From assembly GCF_000092245.1 (NCBI RefSeq), contig NC_014166.1:2480001-2544000 (forward strand): DNA of 64,000 bases. The letters are read 5' to 3'. Below the pieces are notes generated by a model that saw nothing but the letters and a program-made list of their open reading frames with translations, searched no databases and was not told the DNA's origin. The position numbers and the translations under genes are program-made. This document shows, one piece after another, positions 16,907 to 24,474 of this stretch. This DNA comes from Arcobacter nitrofigilis DSM 7299. Its GTDB lineage: Bacteria; Campylobacterota; Campylobacteria; Campylobacterales; Arcobacteraceae. Positions within the stretch are counted from its first letter, which is position 1. Every line of letters starts with the position of its first letter.

Positions 16907-18052
16907 TTAGTCCTTACTTTTTCCAAATTCTGCAATTAATGACTCTAAATCATCACTATTTACCAAATCATTTGAAGTATCTCCAGGTAAATGGGTTGCA
17001 CCTGGGATATTAACACTATTTGTTTCATCATCGAATATAGAATTTAATTGACGTGAAAGATTTATTACTAAGCCCATAACTCTTTCTATTTTTTGTCTAT
17101 TTATATCATGAAACTGCATTAACTCCATTGTTTCAAAAAGTTCTTTATCTCTGTTATGAAGTCTTGTTTGAATCTCTTTTGGTTTTTCAAGCAACTCTTT
17201 TACTGATTTTAAATTTTCTGAGAACTCTTTTACATTTGGAAATTTTTGATTTAACATCTCTAACATCTTATATTGAGATTGAATAAAACCATCAAGCGAT
17301 TTAGCTGTTTTTCTAAGTTCTTCATTATCTTCTAAAATATAACTTAAAGCATCAAATATTTTAGTTGCTTTTTCTTCTGAGTCATTAGCAACTTCACCTA
17401 ATTGATTAGGAATGTTAATTTGTTCAACATTTACTACATTGTTCCCTCTTTTTTTATTAGGAGGAGTAATTGTTACTTCTGGCTCTTCTTCTAATTCTTC
17501 TTCAGGTTCTTCTTTTGCTTCAACCTTATCAAGTTCATCAATTGATTCTGCATCAAAATTAAGATCTAACTCTTTTAAATAATCATCATCTGATAATTCA
17601 TTTTCTGCATCTTTATCATTCTCTAAGCCTGCAATTAAATCATCGATTTCACTTGTATCAACAGTGGCATTATCTTCCGTTTCATTACTTTCTTCATCAC
17701 CTGAAACAATACCATTAATAATAGAATCTATTTCGTCACTAGAAGACGAAGACTCTTCTTCTGGCTCATCTTCTAAAGAATTTAACAAAGCATCAATATC
17801 ATTATCTGACATTTTTTGTGTACTAGTAGGTTCTGTTTCTTCTAAGATTTCGGATGTACTAGCTGAGGAATCTTCATCTTCTTCTTTTTTATTTGATAAA
17901 TTAGTTTCTGCAATTAAATTTGCAATATCATCCTCGGACATGTTATCAGAATCTTTTTCATCTAACGATGTGTCATCACTTGTAGAACTTTCATTTTCAG
18001 AGATATCTAATCCATTCATTAAGGCTTCGATTTCTTCTTGACTCATACTCAT
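16907..18052 (-). CDS. cheZ: CheZ-like CheY-P phosphatase with repeated docking motifs
   Basis: A 381-residue acidic protein. The C-terminal third is helical and contains FHDINRQKI (about 314-322), which aligns with the E. coli CheZ active site QDLTGQVI: Asp143 and Gln147 correspond to Asp316 and Gln320, spacing kept. The N-terminal half is low-complexity Ser/Asp/Glu linker with about five short motifs resembling the FliM N-terminal CheY-binding peptide: SQEEIEALMNGLD (4-16), SEDDIANLI (39-47), SDNDIDALLNSL (82-93), SDEIDSIINGI (105-115), TSEIDDLIAGL (133-143). A sixth, SDDLESLIAEFG (366-377), sits where the E. coli CheZ CheY-docking tail lies. It follows cheY by 20 bases. Remote CheZ proteins are known in Helicobacter; the motif array is my observation. 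Confidence 0.72.
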   Translation of the reverse strand: MSMSQEEIEALMNGLDISENESSTSDDTSLDEKDSDNMSEDDIANLIAETNLSNKKEEDEDSSASTSEILEETEPTSTQKMSDNDIDALLNSLEDEPEEESSSSSDEIDSIINGIVSGDEESNETEDNATVDTSEIDDLIAGLENDKDAENELSDDDYLKELDLNFDAESIDELDKVEAKEEPEEELEEEPEVTITPPNKKRGNNVVNVEQINIPNQLGEVANDSEEKATKIFDALSYILEDNEELRKTAKSLDGFIQSQYKMLEMLNQKFPNVKEFSENLKSVKELLEKPKEIQTRLHNRDKELFETMELMQFHDINRQKIERVMGLVINLSRQLNSIFDDETNSVNIPGATHLPGDTSNDLVNSDDLESLIAEFGKSKD

Positions 18053-18072
18053 AGTTATGCCTTTTTATTTAA

Positions 18073-18444
18073 CTATTTTTTAAATACACCATCTAATTTT
18101 TCTTTTAATATGTCTGCATTAAAAGGTTTAACAATATAATTATTCACTCCAGCTTTTAAAGCAGTAATAACTTCGCCTTTACCACCTTCTGTAGTAATCA
18201 TAATTATAGGTGTACTCTGATGATTACCTTCTTTTCTTACTTTTTTAACTAAATCAAGACCGTTCATATTAGGCATATTCCAATCAGTTAAAATTACATC
18301 ATATTGTTTGTTAGCTAATTTACTCCAAGCCTTTACTCCATCTTCAGCTTCATCGAAATCTTCTTTATCAATTCCTAATTGCATCACAACATTACCAATA
18401 ATTCTTCTCATAGTAGAACTATCATCAACTATTAGTATTTTCAT
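18073..18444 (-). CDS. cheY: Chemotaxis response regulator CheY
   Basis: A 123-residue single-domain receiver. Acidic pocket Asp7 and Asp8, phosphoacceptor Asp54 in TDWNMPNM, Thr84 in MITTEG, an aromatic at Tyr103 and Lys106 in IVKPF are all present, so it should be phosphorylated and bind the switch. Its DNA is first in the minus-strand operon, followed by the CheZ-like phosphatase, so signal and its terminator are co-expressed. Divergent promoters separate it from flgG. Confidence 0.95.
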   Translation of the reverse strand: MKILIVDDSSTMRRIIGNVVMQLGIDKEDFDEAEDGVKAWSKLANKQYDVILTDWNMPNMNGLDLVKKVRKEGNHQSTPIIMITTEGGKGEVITALKAGVNNYIVKPFNADILKEKLDGVFKK

Positions 18445-18477
18445 TTATACACCTTTGTTAAATTTAAAATTTCTTCT

Positions 18478-18483
18478 ATTATA
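18478..18483 (-). promoter_or_regulatory. -10 box upstream of cheY
   Basis: TATAAT on the minus strand, 34 bases before the cheY ATG; the -35 match is poor. It is the likely promoter for the cheY-to-fliH operon and lies about 20 bases from a 20-bp palindrome. Confidence 0.45.
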
Positions 18484-18501
18484 ATTAATTTGTTTTAAAT
18501 C

Positions 18502-18521
18502 TATACTTAATATTAAGTATA
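18502..18521. promoter_or_regulatory. Perfect 20-bp palindrome between cheY and flgG
   Basis: Two exact inverted half-sites TATACTTAAT meet with no spacer, midway between the divergent cheY and flgG promoters (about 18 bases from the cheY -10 and flgG -35). This layout suits a dimeric regulator acting on both flagellar operons. It could also form by chance in AT-rich DNA, and no known operator was recognised. Confidence 0.45.
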
Positions 18522-18538
18522 TTTGTCTCCAAATTTAT

Positions 18539-18566
18539 TTGAATTTAAAAATTCTTTAAATATAAT
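18539..18566 (+). promoter_or_regulatory. Sigma-70-like promoter of flgG
   Basis: TTGAAT (18539-18544), a 16-base spacer and TATAAT (18561-18566), 30 bases before the flgG ATG, which has an AAGGA ribosome site at 18586-18590. Confidence 0.6.
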
Positions 18567-18596
18567 GTATAGTATTTTGTCAATAAAGGATTCACC

Positions 18597-19388
18597 ATGA
18601 TAAAAGGAATGTATACTGCAGCTTCAGGAATGTATGCTCAACAGCATCAAATCGATGTTACTTCAAATAATATTTCGAATGTAAATACGGCTGGATTTAA
18701 AAAAGATAGAGCTGAATTTGAAGACCTAATGTATCAAAGATTAAATTATACTGGAGGATCTACTAGTCAAGACACTAGAAATCCAACAGGAATTGATGTG
18801 GGTTCTGGAGTTAGAATTTCAGGTATACAAAAGTCTTTTGAAGAAGGTGATTTAGAACCAACAGGTAATGACTTAGATATAGCTATTGAGGGTAAAGGTT
18901 TTTTTAGAGTAACCCTGCCCAATGGTGAAACAGCCTATACTAGAAATGGACAATTCAAAGTTAATAGTGATGGCTCAATAGTAAATGGTAATGGATACTT
19001 ATTAGACCCTGAAATTGTTATACCAGATAACTTAACAAAAATAAATATTTCAAATGATGGTTTAATAACAGCAACGGATCCAACTACACAAGAAGAGCAA
19101 GAAGTTGGACAAATTACTTTATCAGATTTTGTTAATCCAGCAGGTTTAGCGCCAATGGGGGAATCACTTTTCAGAGCAACAACAGCCTCAGGTGATCCAA
19201 TTGATGCGAATCCTACAGAAGAACAATTTGGAAATCTTAGACAAGGTTTTGTTGAGATGTCAAATGTAAAATTAGTATCAGAAATGGTAGATTTAATAAC
19301 AGCACAAAGAGCTTATGAAGCAAATTCAAAAGCAATTCAAACAGCAGATAAGTTATTAACAATAGCAAATCAATTAAAAACTAGTTAA
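18597..19388 (+). CDS. flgG: Flagellar distal rod protein FlgG
   Basis: A 263-residue rod protein, close to the usual 260. Key segments: MIKGMYTAASGMYAQQHQID and NNISNVNTAGFKKDRAEFED at the N-terminus, NDLDIAIEGKGFFRVTLPNG and AYTRNGQFKVNSDG in the middle, LGxLRQGFVEMSN-like and TAQRAYEANSKAIQTADKLL at the end. It forms the distal rod between the FlgF-type subunit and the hook. First gene of a three-gene plus-strand group, divergent from cheY, with a recognisable promoter and ribosome site. Confidence 0.96.
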   Translation: MIKGMYTAASGMYAQQHQIDVTSNNISNVNTAGFKKDRAEFEDLMYQRLNYTGGSTSQDTRNPTGIDVGSGVRISGIQKSFEEGDLEPTGNDLDIAIEGKGFFRVTLPNGETAYTRNGQFKVNSDGSIVNGNGYLLDPEIVIPDNLTKINISNDGLITATDPTTQEEQEVGQITLSDFVNPAGLAPMGESLFRATTASGDPIDANPTEEQFGNLRQGFVEMSNVKLVSEMVDLITAQRAYEANSKAIQTADKLLTIANQLKTS

Positions 19389-19401
19389 TAATTAGGTTAA
19401 A

Positions 19402-19839
19402 ATGGATTTAGAAGAATTAAAAAGACTCAGAGAGCGGAATTTTTTAGATCATAAAAAAAAGAAAAGAGAATACTATCTAAAAAAGAAGTTGGAAAAAGAG
19501 TCCAACGAATCATTAAAAAAGTCTAAACAACAGATTTATGATTATGAAAATGATTTAAATATTGATAATTTTGATTTAAAAATAAAAGAGATTATTAAAA
19601 AACAAAAATCTCATGTGGATAGTAGAAAAGATAAAATTATCCAAAAAATAAAAGATTATAGAAATCAAAAGAAAAGCTATTATCTGGAAAATAGAGAAAA
19701 AAGACTAGAATATGACAAAGAATACAGAGAAAAGAAAAAAGAAGAGCTAAAAGAATACAGAAAAAAATATTACGAAGAGAACAAAGAAAAAATATTACTA
19801 AGACAAAAAGAATACAGAAAATCATCATCTAAAGAGTGA
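19402..19839 (+). CDS. Lys/Glu-rich helical protein of unknown function
   Basis: A 145-residue protein made mostly of Lys, Glu, Arg, Tyr and Asn. The second half repeats a loose KEYRxKKKEELKEYRKKYYEE pattern (about 95-140), a motif type seen in low-complexity helical proteins of phages and eukaryotes. No membrane segment or catalytic motif is visible. It starts 13 bases after flgG, and its stop overlaps the next GTG start, so it is translated with flgG and the SPOR protein. Its very basic helices could bind nucleic acid or acidic surfaces; this is only a guess. Confidence 0.6.
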   Translation: MDLEELKRLRERNFLDHKKKKREYYLKKKLEKESNESLKKSKQQIYDYENDLNIDNFDLKIKEIIKKQKSHVDSRKDKIIQKIKDYRNQKKSYYLENREKRLEYDKEYREKKKEELKEYRKKYYEENKEKILLRQKEYRKSSSKE

Positions 19840-21101
19840 AAATGGCAGAAAATAAAGAAAAAACTGAAGCAGAACTTTTAGAAGAAGCTATGCAAAATTT
19901 GGGCTTAGAAGAAGTTACTAACGAAAAGAAAAATGAAGATTTATTAGTTGAGGGAAGTAAGTCTTCTCTTTCCGATGAAGAAATAGAATCTTTAATAAGA
20001 GATGACGATCCTTCGCAAGAAGAAGTAATAGAAGAGATTAAAAGTAATAGTAACGAAACTAAATCTACAAATGAAGATGAAATTTCACCTGTTGATGATA
20101 TTAATTTAAATAATACATCCACTAATTATGGTGAAGATATTGAATTAAATGAAGAACTTCCAGTTCAGAAAAAACAAAATAAATTTATCAAAATGATTAC
20201 AATCGCAGTTTCTATATTATTATCTTTAGTTTCAATTGGTGCAGTACTTTATTTAATTGGAGTTTTTGACCCAAAACCTGTTGTAAAACAAGCTAAAGAA
20301 AAAAAAGTAAAAGCTCAAAAAGAAGAGTATCAATTTGCACAAAGTGATATTGATGCCAATCGATTAAATAAAAAACTAAATCTTTTAACAAAGTATGAAA
20401 TAGTTGAAAATCCTACTACAGAAGAACAAAAAGCTCAAGAAAAAGAGAATTTATATCTTGAAGCAAAAAAACAACTAGAAGCAGAAAAGTTAGCAAAAAT
20501 TGAGAAAATAAAAGAAGCAGAAAGAAAAAGAATGGAAGAAGAACTTCCTGTAATCAAAAAAGAAAATATTGATGATAATATTGATAAACAAATCGATAAT
20601 GTTATTACAAAAAAAGATATAAACAAAGAAGAAAATACAACTACTAATAACACTCCTGCAGAAAATGCAAATACAGAAGCAAACACTGAAACAACAACTG
20701 CTCCAAGTAAAAATACAACAGTAACTGCAAATACTCAAGAAGAAGCAAAAAAAGTTGAAGAAACACCTCCTTCTACTATTGAAGATGTTAAAAAAGATAG
20801 TGAAGTAGCAAAAGTAGAGCCTAAACCAGTTGAGAAAAAAGTAAATCAATTTGTAAAAGTTATAAAAATACAAACAAACAGTAAAGATATTTATAAATCA
20901 TACCTTGATAAAATATACTCAGTTAATGACAATGTAACCCTATGTAGAGATTATAAAAATAATGTAGAAATCTTTGTAGGTCCATTTGAAAATGATGTAG
21001 AAAGAGAAAAAATTGCAGAAGAATATTTACTTAAATACAATATAACTGTAGAAATTTATGATTATACGACAGAAGAATATGATAAAAGATGTAATTACTA
21101 G
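19836..21101 (+). CDS. Membrane protein with SPOR-like C-terminus and FliM-type motif
   Basis: A 421-residue single-pass protein. N-terminal cytoplasmic part (1-117) is acidic and carries LSDEEIESLIRDDD (about 45-58), close to the FliM CheY-binding peptide. A membrane helix spans about 118-143. A long Lys/Glu then Thr/Asn/Ala-rich linker follows (about 150-335), and residues about 340-415 look like a SPOR domain (FVKVIKIQTNSKDIYKSYLD, IFVGPFENDVEREKIAEEYL), which binds bare glycan strands of peptidoglycan. Start GTG at 19836 overlaps the previous stop; ATG at 19842 is an alternative. The function is unknown; it may tie flagellar or chemotaxis parts to the wall. Its 3' end overlaps rimM tail-to-tail. 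Confidence 0.65.
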   Translation: MKMAENKEKTEAELLEEAMQNLGLEEVTNEKKNEDLLVEGSKSSLSDEEIESLIRDDDPSQEEVIEEIKSNSNETKSTNEDEISPVDDINLNNTSTNYGEDIELNEELPVQKKQNKFIKMITIAVSILLSLVSIGAVLYLIGVFDPKPVVKQAKEKKVKAQKEEYQFAQSDIDANRLNKKLNLLTKYEIVENPTTEEQKAQEKENLYLEAKKQLEAEKLAKIEKIKEAERKRMEEELPVIKKENIDDNIDKQIDNVITKKDINKEENTTTNNTPAENANTEANTETTTAPSKNTTVTANTQEEAKKVEETPPSTIEDVKKDSEVAKVEPKPVEKKVNQFVKVIKIQTNSKDIYKSYLDKIYSVNDNVTLCRDYKNNVEIFVGPFENDVEREKIAEEYLLKYNITVEIYDYTTEEYDKRCNY

Positions 21102-21625
21102 CTATTTTCTAAAATAGCTTTTGCATCTTTTGCTTCAATTTTTTTGCTTTTAATATCTACACTTTTTATGTAGTTTTTTTCATATGGAAGTAAAAAAGTT
21201 TTTGGTAGGTTTTTTTCTACTAAAGACGTTTCTGTTTTTATTTCAAAATAGTCACCAAGTGGATACCTATGAATTTCAATAATTGTCCCTAGATTTTCTT
21301 CATTTTCAAATACCATACAATCAATCAAATCAAACCAAAAAAATTGATCTTTATTTAATTTACAGTTTTCTTTTGTATTTTCTTGTGAAGTAAATAGTTG
21401 TTGATTTGTAAGTTTTTTTGCATCATCAATATTATTAATTTCAACAAAATTAATAGTACCTCTTGATTCATTAAAACTATTTACGGTAAGTGAATTACCT
21501 TTGTTAGTTATAAATATAGCACCTTTTTTAAATTGCTCTGGAAAATCAGAATCAAGAAAAATTTTTATTTCTCCATTTAATCCTACTGATTTTCCAAGCT
21601 TTGCTACATAAATTTTATTTTTCAT
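21098..21625 (-). CDS. rimM: Ribosome maturation factor RimM
   Basis: A 175-residue 30S maturation factor binding S19. N-terminal beta-barrel begins IYVAKLGKSVGLNGEIKIFL; the second PRC-barrel half includes DLIDCMVFENEENLGTIIEI and LLPYEKNYIKSVD. It ends the ffh-rpsP-khpA-rimM group. In Campylobacter trmD and rplS follow rimM; here the converging SPOR gene overlaps it by 4 bases, so those genes must be elsewhere. Confidence 0.93.
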   Translation of the reverse strand: MKNKIYVAKLGKSVGLNGEIKIFLDSDFPEQFKKGAIFITNKGNSLTVNSFNESRGTINFVEINNIDDAKKLTNQQLFTSQENTKENCKLNKDQFFWFDLIDCMVFENEENLGTIIEIHRYPLGDYFEIKTETSLVEKNLPKTFLLPYEKNYIKSVDIKSKKIEAKDAKAILENS

Positions 21626-21631
21626 CTTAAG

Positions 21632-21871
21632 TTAGTTTGCAACTACTTGTATTTTATATGATACACCATCTTTTGCTTTACAGCCATTAGCCATAGTTTT
21701 TAAAGCATTTATCATATTACCGTTTTTTCCTATAAGTTTACCCACATCGTGAGTATCAGCACTTATAGTAACTTCAATAAAAGTATCATCGATTTGCTTT
21801 TCAGATACAGGTATTGAGTCTGGATTACTAGCAATAAGCTTAACATAGCTTTCAATGAAGTTTTTAATCAT
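21632..21871 (-). CDS. khpA: KH-domain RNA-binding protein KhpA
   Basis: A 79-residue single KH domain with the GKLIGKNG loop (about 44-51) that grips RNA. It lies between rpsP (8-base gap) and rimM (6-base gap), the standard place for this small protein, which pairs with KhpB in other bacteria and influences RNA processing and cell shape. Full length and typical. Confidence 0.9.
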   Translation of the reverse strand: MIKNFIESYVKLIASNPDSIPVSEKQIDDTFIEVTISADTHDVGKLIGKNGNMINALKTMANGCKAKDGVSYKIQVVAN

Positions 21872-21879
21872 GTTAAAAC

Positions 21880-22110
21880 TTATTTTGCTTCAGCTAATTT
21901 TTTAACTTTTTCAGAAGGTTTAGCACCAACACTTAACCAATAATTATATCTCTCTTCGTCAAGTTTTAATACTTTTGGTTCTGCTACTGGGTTATAATAA
22001 CCAATTGATTCGATCCATCCTGAATCTCTTCTTTTTCTTGAATCTGTTACAACGATTCTATAAAATGGTTTTTTATTTCTACCCATTCTTGTTAATCTAA
22101 TTACTGTCAT
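21880..22110 (-). CDS. rpsP: 30S ribosomal protein S16
   Basis: A 76-residue ribosomal protein. The beginning [20 protein letters not shown] and the segment [19 protein letters not shown] are diagnostic. It is slightly shorter than E. coli S16 (82). A 85-base AT-rich gap separates it from ffh; ribosome site GGAAA precedes the ATG. Confidence 0.96.
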   Translation of the reverse strand: MTVIRLTRMGRNKKPFYRIVVTDSRKRRDSGWIESIGYYNPVAEPKVLKLDEERYNYWLSVGAKPSEKVKKLAEAK

Positions 22111-22195
22111 GTTTTTCCTTTTTTTATTTAATAGTATTGAATTCTAAACTTACAATAGAAGTTTACAACTCAACACTATTTATTATTTTATTTTT

Positions 22196-23551
22196 TTATC
22201 TTGGTAGACCTTGCATTCCACCAGGACCTTTCATTTGAGACATCATGCTTGATAAGCCTTTCATGCCACCTTTATTTGATAGTTGTTTTGCCATTTTAGA
22301 TGCACTTTTAAATTGCTTCAAGATTTTATTAACTTGTACTTCTGATAAACCAGAACCTTTAGATAATCTTTTCTTTCTACTTGGATTTAAAAGTGATGGT
22401 TCATTTCTTTCTTTTGGAGTCATAGAACCAATTAAAGCTTTAATTCTTTTTATCTCATCAGAGTTTTCAAAATCCATATCTTTTAGTTGTCCAGCCATTT
22501 GTGACATACCTGGAATCATTCCTAAAATAGATTTCATTGAACCTAATTTACTCATCATTTTAAGTTGTTCTAAAAAGTCATTAAAATTGAACTCACCTTT
22601 TTTGATTTTTTTAGTTACTTCTTTTGCTTTTTTTTCATCAATGATTGCTGATGTTTTTTCTGCAAGTCCTTCAATATCTCCAGCACCCATAAGTCTAGAA
22701 ACAATTCTATCTGGAATAAATACTTCTAAATCTGGCATTTTTTCACCAGTACCAACAAATCTTAAAGGAACACCAACTTGTTCAGCTAATGAAATTGCAA
22801 CCCCACCTTTAGTATCCCCATCAAATTTTGATAAAATAACTCCATCAATTCCAATTTGTTCTTTAAAAGAACTTGCTGTTTTTGTTGCATCATGACCTGT
22901 TAATGAATCTGCAACGTAAAAAATCTCATCAGGATTTAAAGCATCTTTTACTTTTCCTAATTGATTCATTAATTCTGTATCAATTGCTAATCGCCCAGCT
23001 GTATCTACTAATAAAACATCGTAAAGTTCTTTTTTTGCTTTTTCTTGAGCTGCTTTAGCAATTTTTACTGGATCTTTTTCAATATCATCAAAATACAAAT
23101 CAACTTCAATTTGCGCACATATTTGTTTTAATTGCTCAACTGCTGCTAGTCTTTGTAAATCACACGCAGCTATTAAAACTTTTTTCTTTCTTTGTTTTAA
23201 ATAGTTTGCAAGTTTACCTGTTGTAGTTGTCTTCCCTGACCCTTGAAGACCAGTCATTAAAATAGTTGTTGGAGGAGTATTAGAGAAAACAAAGCCTTGA
23301 TTACCCTCAGCTGTTAAAATGCTTGTTAAGTTCTCTTGTAAAGCTTTTAGAAAGGCATTTTGACCTATTCCTAACTCTTTTGTTCTTAACTCAACATTGT
23401 ATATTAAATCTTTTGTGGTTTTATGGTGTACATCTGCTTTTAATAGTGCTTTTCTAAGTTCAGTTGTCGCTTTTTTTAATGATGCGGCATCATCTTTAAA
23501 TCTTACTTTATTTACTGCACTTTTAATCGACCCAGTTATTACATCAAACAA
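22196..23551 (-). CDS. ffh: Signal recognition particle GTPase Ffh
   Basis: A 451-residue SRP54 protein targeting nascent membrane proteins to FtsY. N domain (1-85), G domain with GLQGSGKTTTTGKLA (about 105-119), VDTAGRLAID and SKFDGDTKGG, and Met-rich M domain (about 300-451) with GMIPGMSQMAGQ and a tail of Met, Gln and Gly. The start codon is TTG at 23551, with GGAG 7 bases ahead. A later Met would remove the N domain. It is in the conserved block with rpsP, khpA and rimM. Confidence 0.96.
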   Translation of the reverse strand: MFDVITGSIKSAVNKVRFKDDAASLKKATTELRKALLKADVHHKTTKDLIYNVELRTKELGIGQNAFLKALQENLTSILTAEGNQGFVFSNTPPTTILMTGLQGSGKTTTTGKLANYLKQRKKKVLIAACDLQRLAAVEQLKQICAQIEVDLYFDDIEKDPVKIAKAAQEKAKKELYDVLLVDTAGRLAIDTELMNQLGKVKDALNPDEIFYVADSLTGHDATKTASSFKEQIGIDGVILSKFDGDTKGGVAISLAEQVGVPLRFVGTGEKMPDLEVFIPDRIVSRLMGAGDIEGLAEKTSAIIDEKKAKEVTKKIKKGEFNFNDFLEQLKMMSKLGSMKSILGMIPGMSQMAGQLKDMDFENSDEIKRIKALIGSMTPKERNEPSLLNPSRKKRLSKGSGLSEVQVNKILKQFKSASKMAKQLSNKGGMKGLSSMMSQMKGPGGMQGLPR

Positions 23552-23681
23552 AACTCTACTCCATTTTTTAAAATTGAGTGATTTTACTAAAGTTTAACTT
23601 TATTTATCTTTAATTGAGTCGACTTTAAGTTAAATTTAAATAATAAATTTATCTTTTTGTCTCTAATATAGCTATTTTAAG

Positions 23682-23713
23682 GGTTTTTAGTAATTTTTTA
23701 AAATTACTAAACC
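23682..23713 (-). terminator. Hairpin after the pseudouridine synthase gene
   Basis: A perfect 12-bp stem (TTTAGTAATTTT paired with its complement, 2-base loop) plus outer GG/CC pairs lies 12-43 bases past the stop at 23725 and before ffh. There is no strong U-tract on the minus strand, so this is a likely but weak terminator. Confidence 0.45.
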
Positions 23714-23724
23714 TTAAAGCTTAT

Positions 23725-24474
23725 TTAAAGCCCATAGATATTAAATTCTCTAGGAACCTTTGCTTCAAATGTATAATCAAAAATTTTAGTTATTTTTGAG
23801 TGCAGTAAAACTCTATTTACGTGAGTTGAAGGTTTTCCATAAACATTATCACCAATAATAGGATAATCAATATAATTCAAGTGAACTCTGATTTGGTGAG
23901 TTCTTCCTGTATCAATTACAACTTTTATTTTTGATTTATTTCCTTCAACAAGCATTGGATAAACAGTAGTTTTTGCACTTTTCCCTTTTTTCATATCTAC
24001 TTTACTTCGAGCAACACCTTTGTTATTTTTGATAGTTAAAATTGGTTTATCAACAACAATTTCATCAATAACTTTTCCCTCAACTACAGCAACATATTCT
24101 TTATACACATTGTTGTTTTTAAACTCACGTATAGCTTTTGTTTGAAACTCTTCATTTTTTGCAAAAAGCATAACTCCACTTGTCTCTTTATCTAATCTGT
24201 TTAATAATAAATAATTTGGAAACTTTCTTGATACTTCATCTGCTGTTAAGAAAGCTGGTTTATCAACAGCTAGGATATCATCATCTTGAAATATCACTTT
24301 TATAGGAGCAACTTCTTTTACAATAAATTTTGTATTTTCAGAGATATCACCCCTTGCAATTAAAACTTTTTTATCTCCAACTTTTACTAAGCCTTTATCA
24401 ATTAAATCTTTTGCTTTACTATTTGATATATTTTCTTGTTTTGCTAATACTTTATAAGCTTTATCTTGTCCCAT
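23725..24474 (-). CDS. RluA-family pseudouridine synthase
   Basis: A 249-residue RNA pseudouridine synthase. Residues about 1-50 resemble a small S4 RNA-binding domain; the catalytic motif is LLNRLDKETSGVM with Asp95; later motifs are GRTHQIRVHLNYIDYPIIGD (about 191-210) and VLLHSKI. The target uridine cannot be named from sequence. The start overlaps the waaA 3' end by 14 bases. Campylobacter has the same neighbour order. Confidence 0.88.
   Translation of the reverse strand: MGQDKAYKVLAKQENISNSKAKDLIDKGLVKVGDKKVLIARGDISENTKFIVKEVAPIKVIFQDDDILAVDKPAFLTADEVSRKFPNYLLLNRLDKETSGVMLFAKNEEFQTKAIREFKNNNVYKEYVAVVEGKVIDEIVVDKPILTIKNNKGVARSKVDMKKGKSAKTTVYPMLVEGNKSKIKVVIDTGRTHQIRVHLNYIDYPIIGDNVYGKPSTHVNRVLLHSKITKIFDYTFEAKVPREFNIYGL

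Noticed and set aside
7500..18600. Sigma-54 (-24/-12) or sigma-28 promoters for hook and rod genes
   Set aside because: Looked for TGGCAC-N5-TTGC pairs and CGATWT boxes in all flagellar gaps; none convincing, only TATAAT-type boxes.
22245..22895. 216-residue plus-strand frame opposite ffh
   Set aside because: ffh is unambiguous on the minus strand; no promoter or ribosome site supports the antisense frame.
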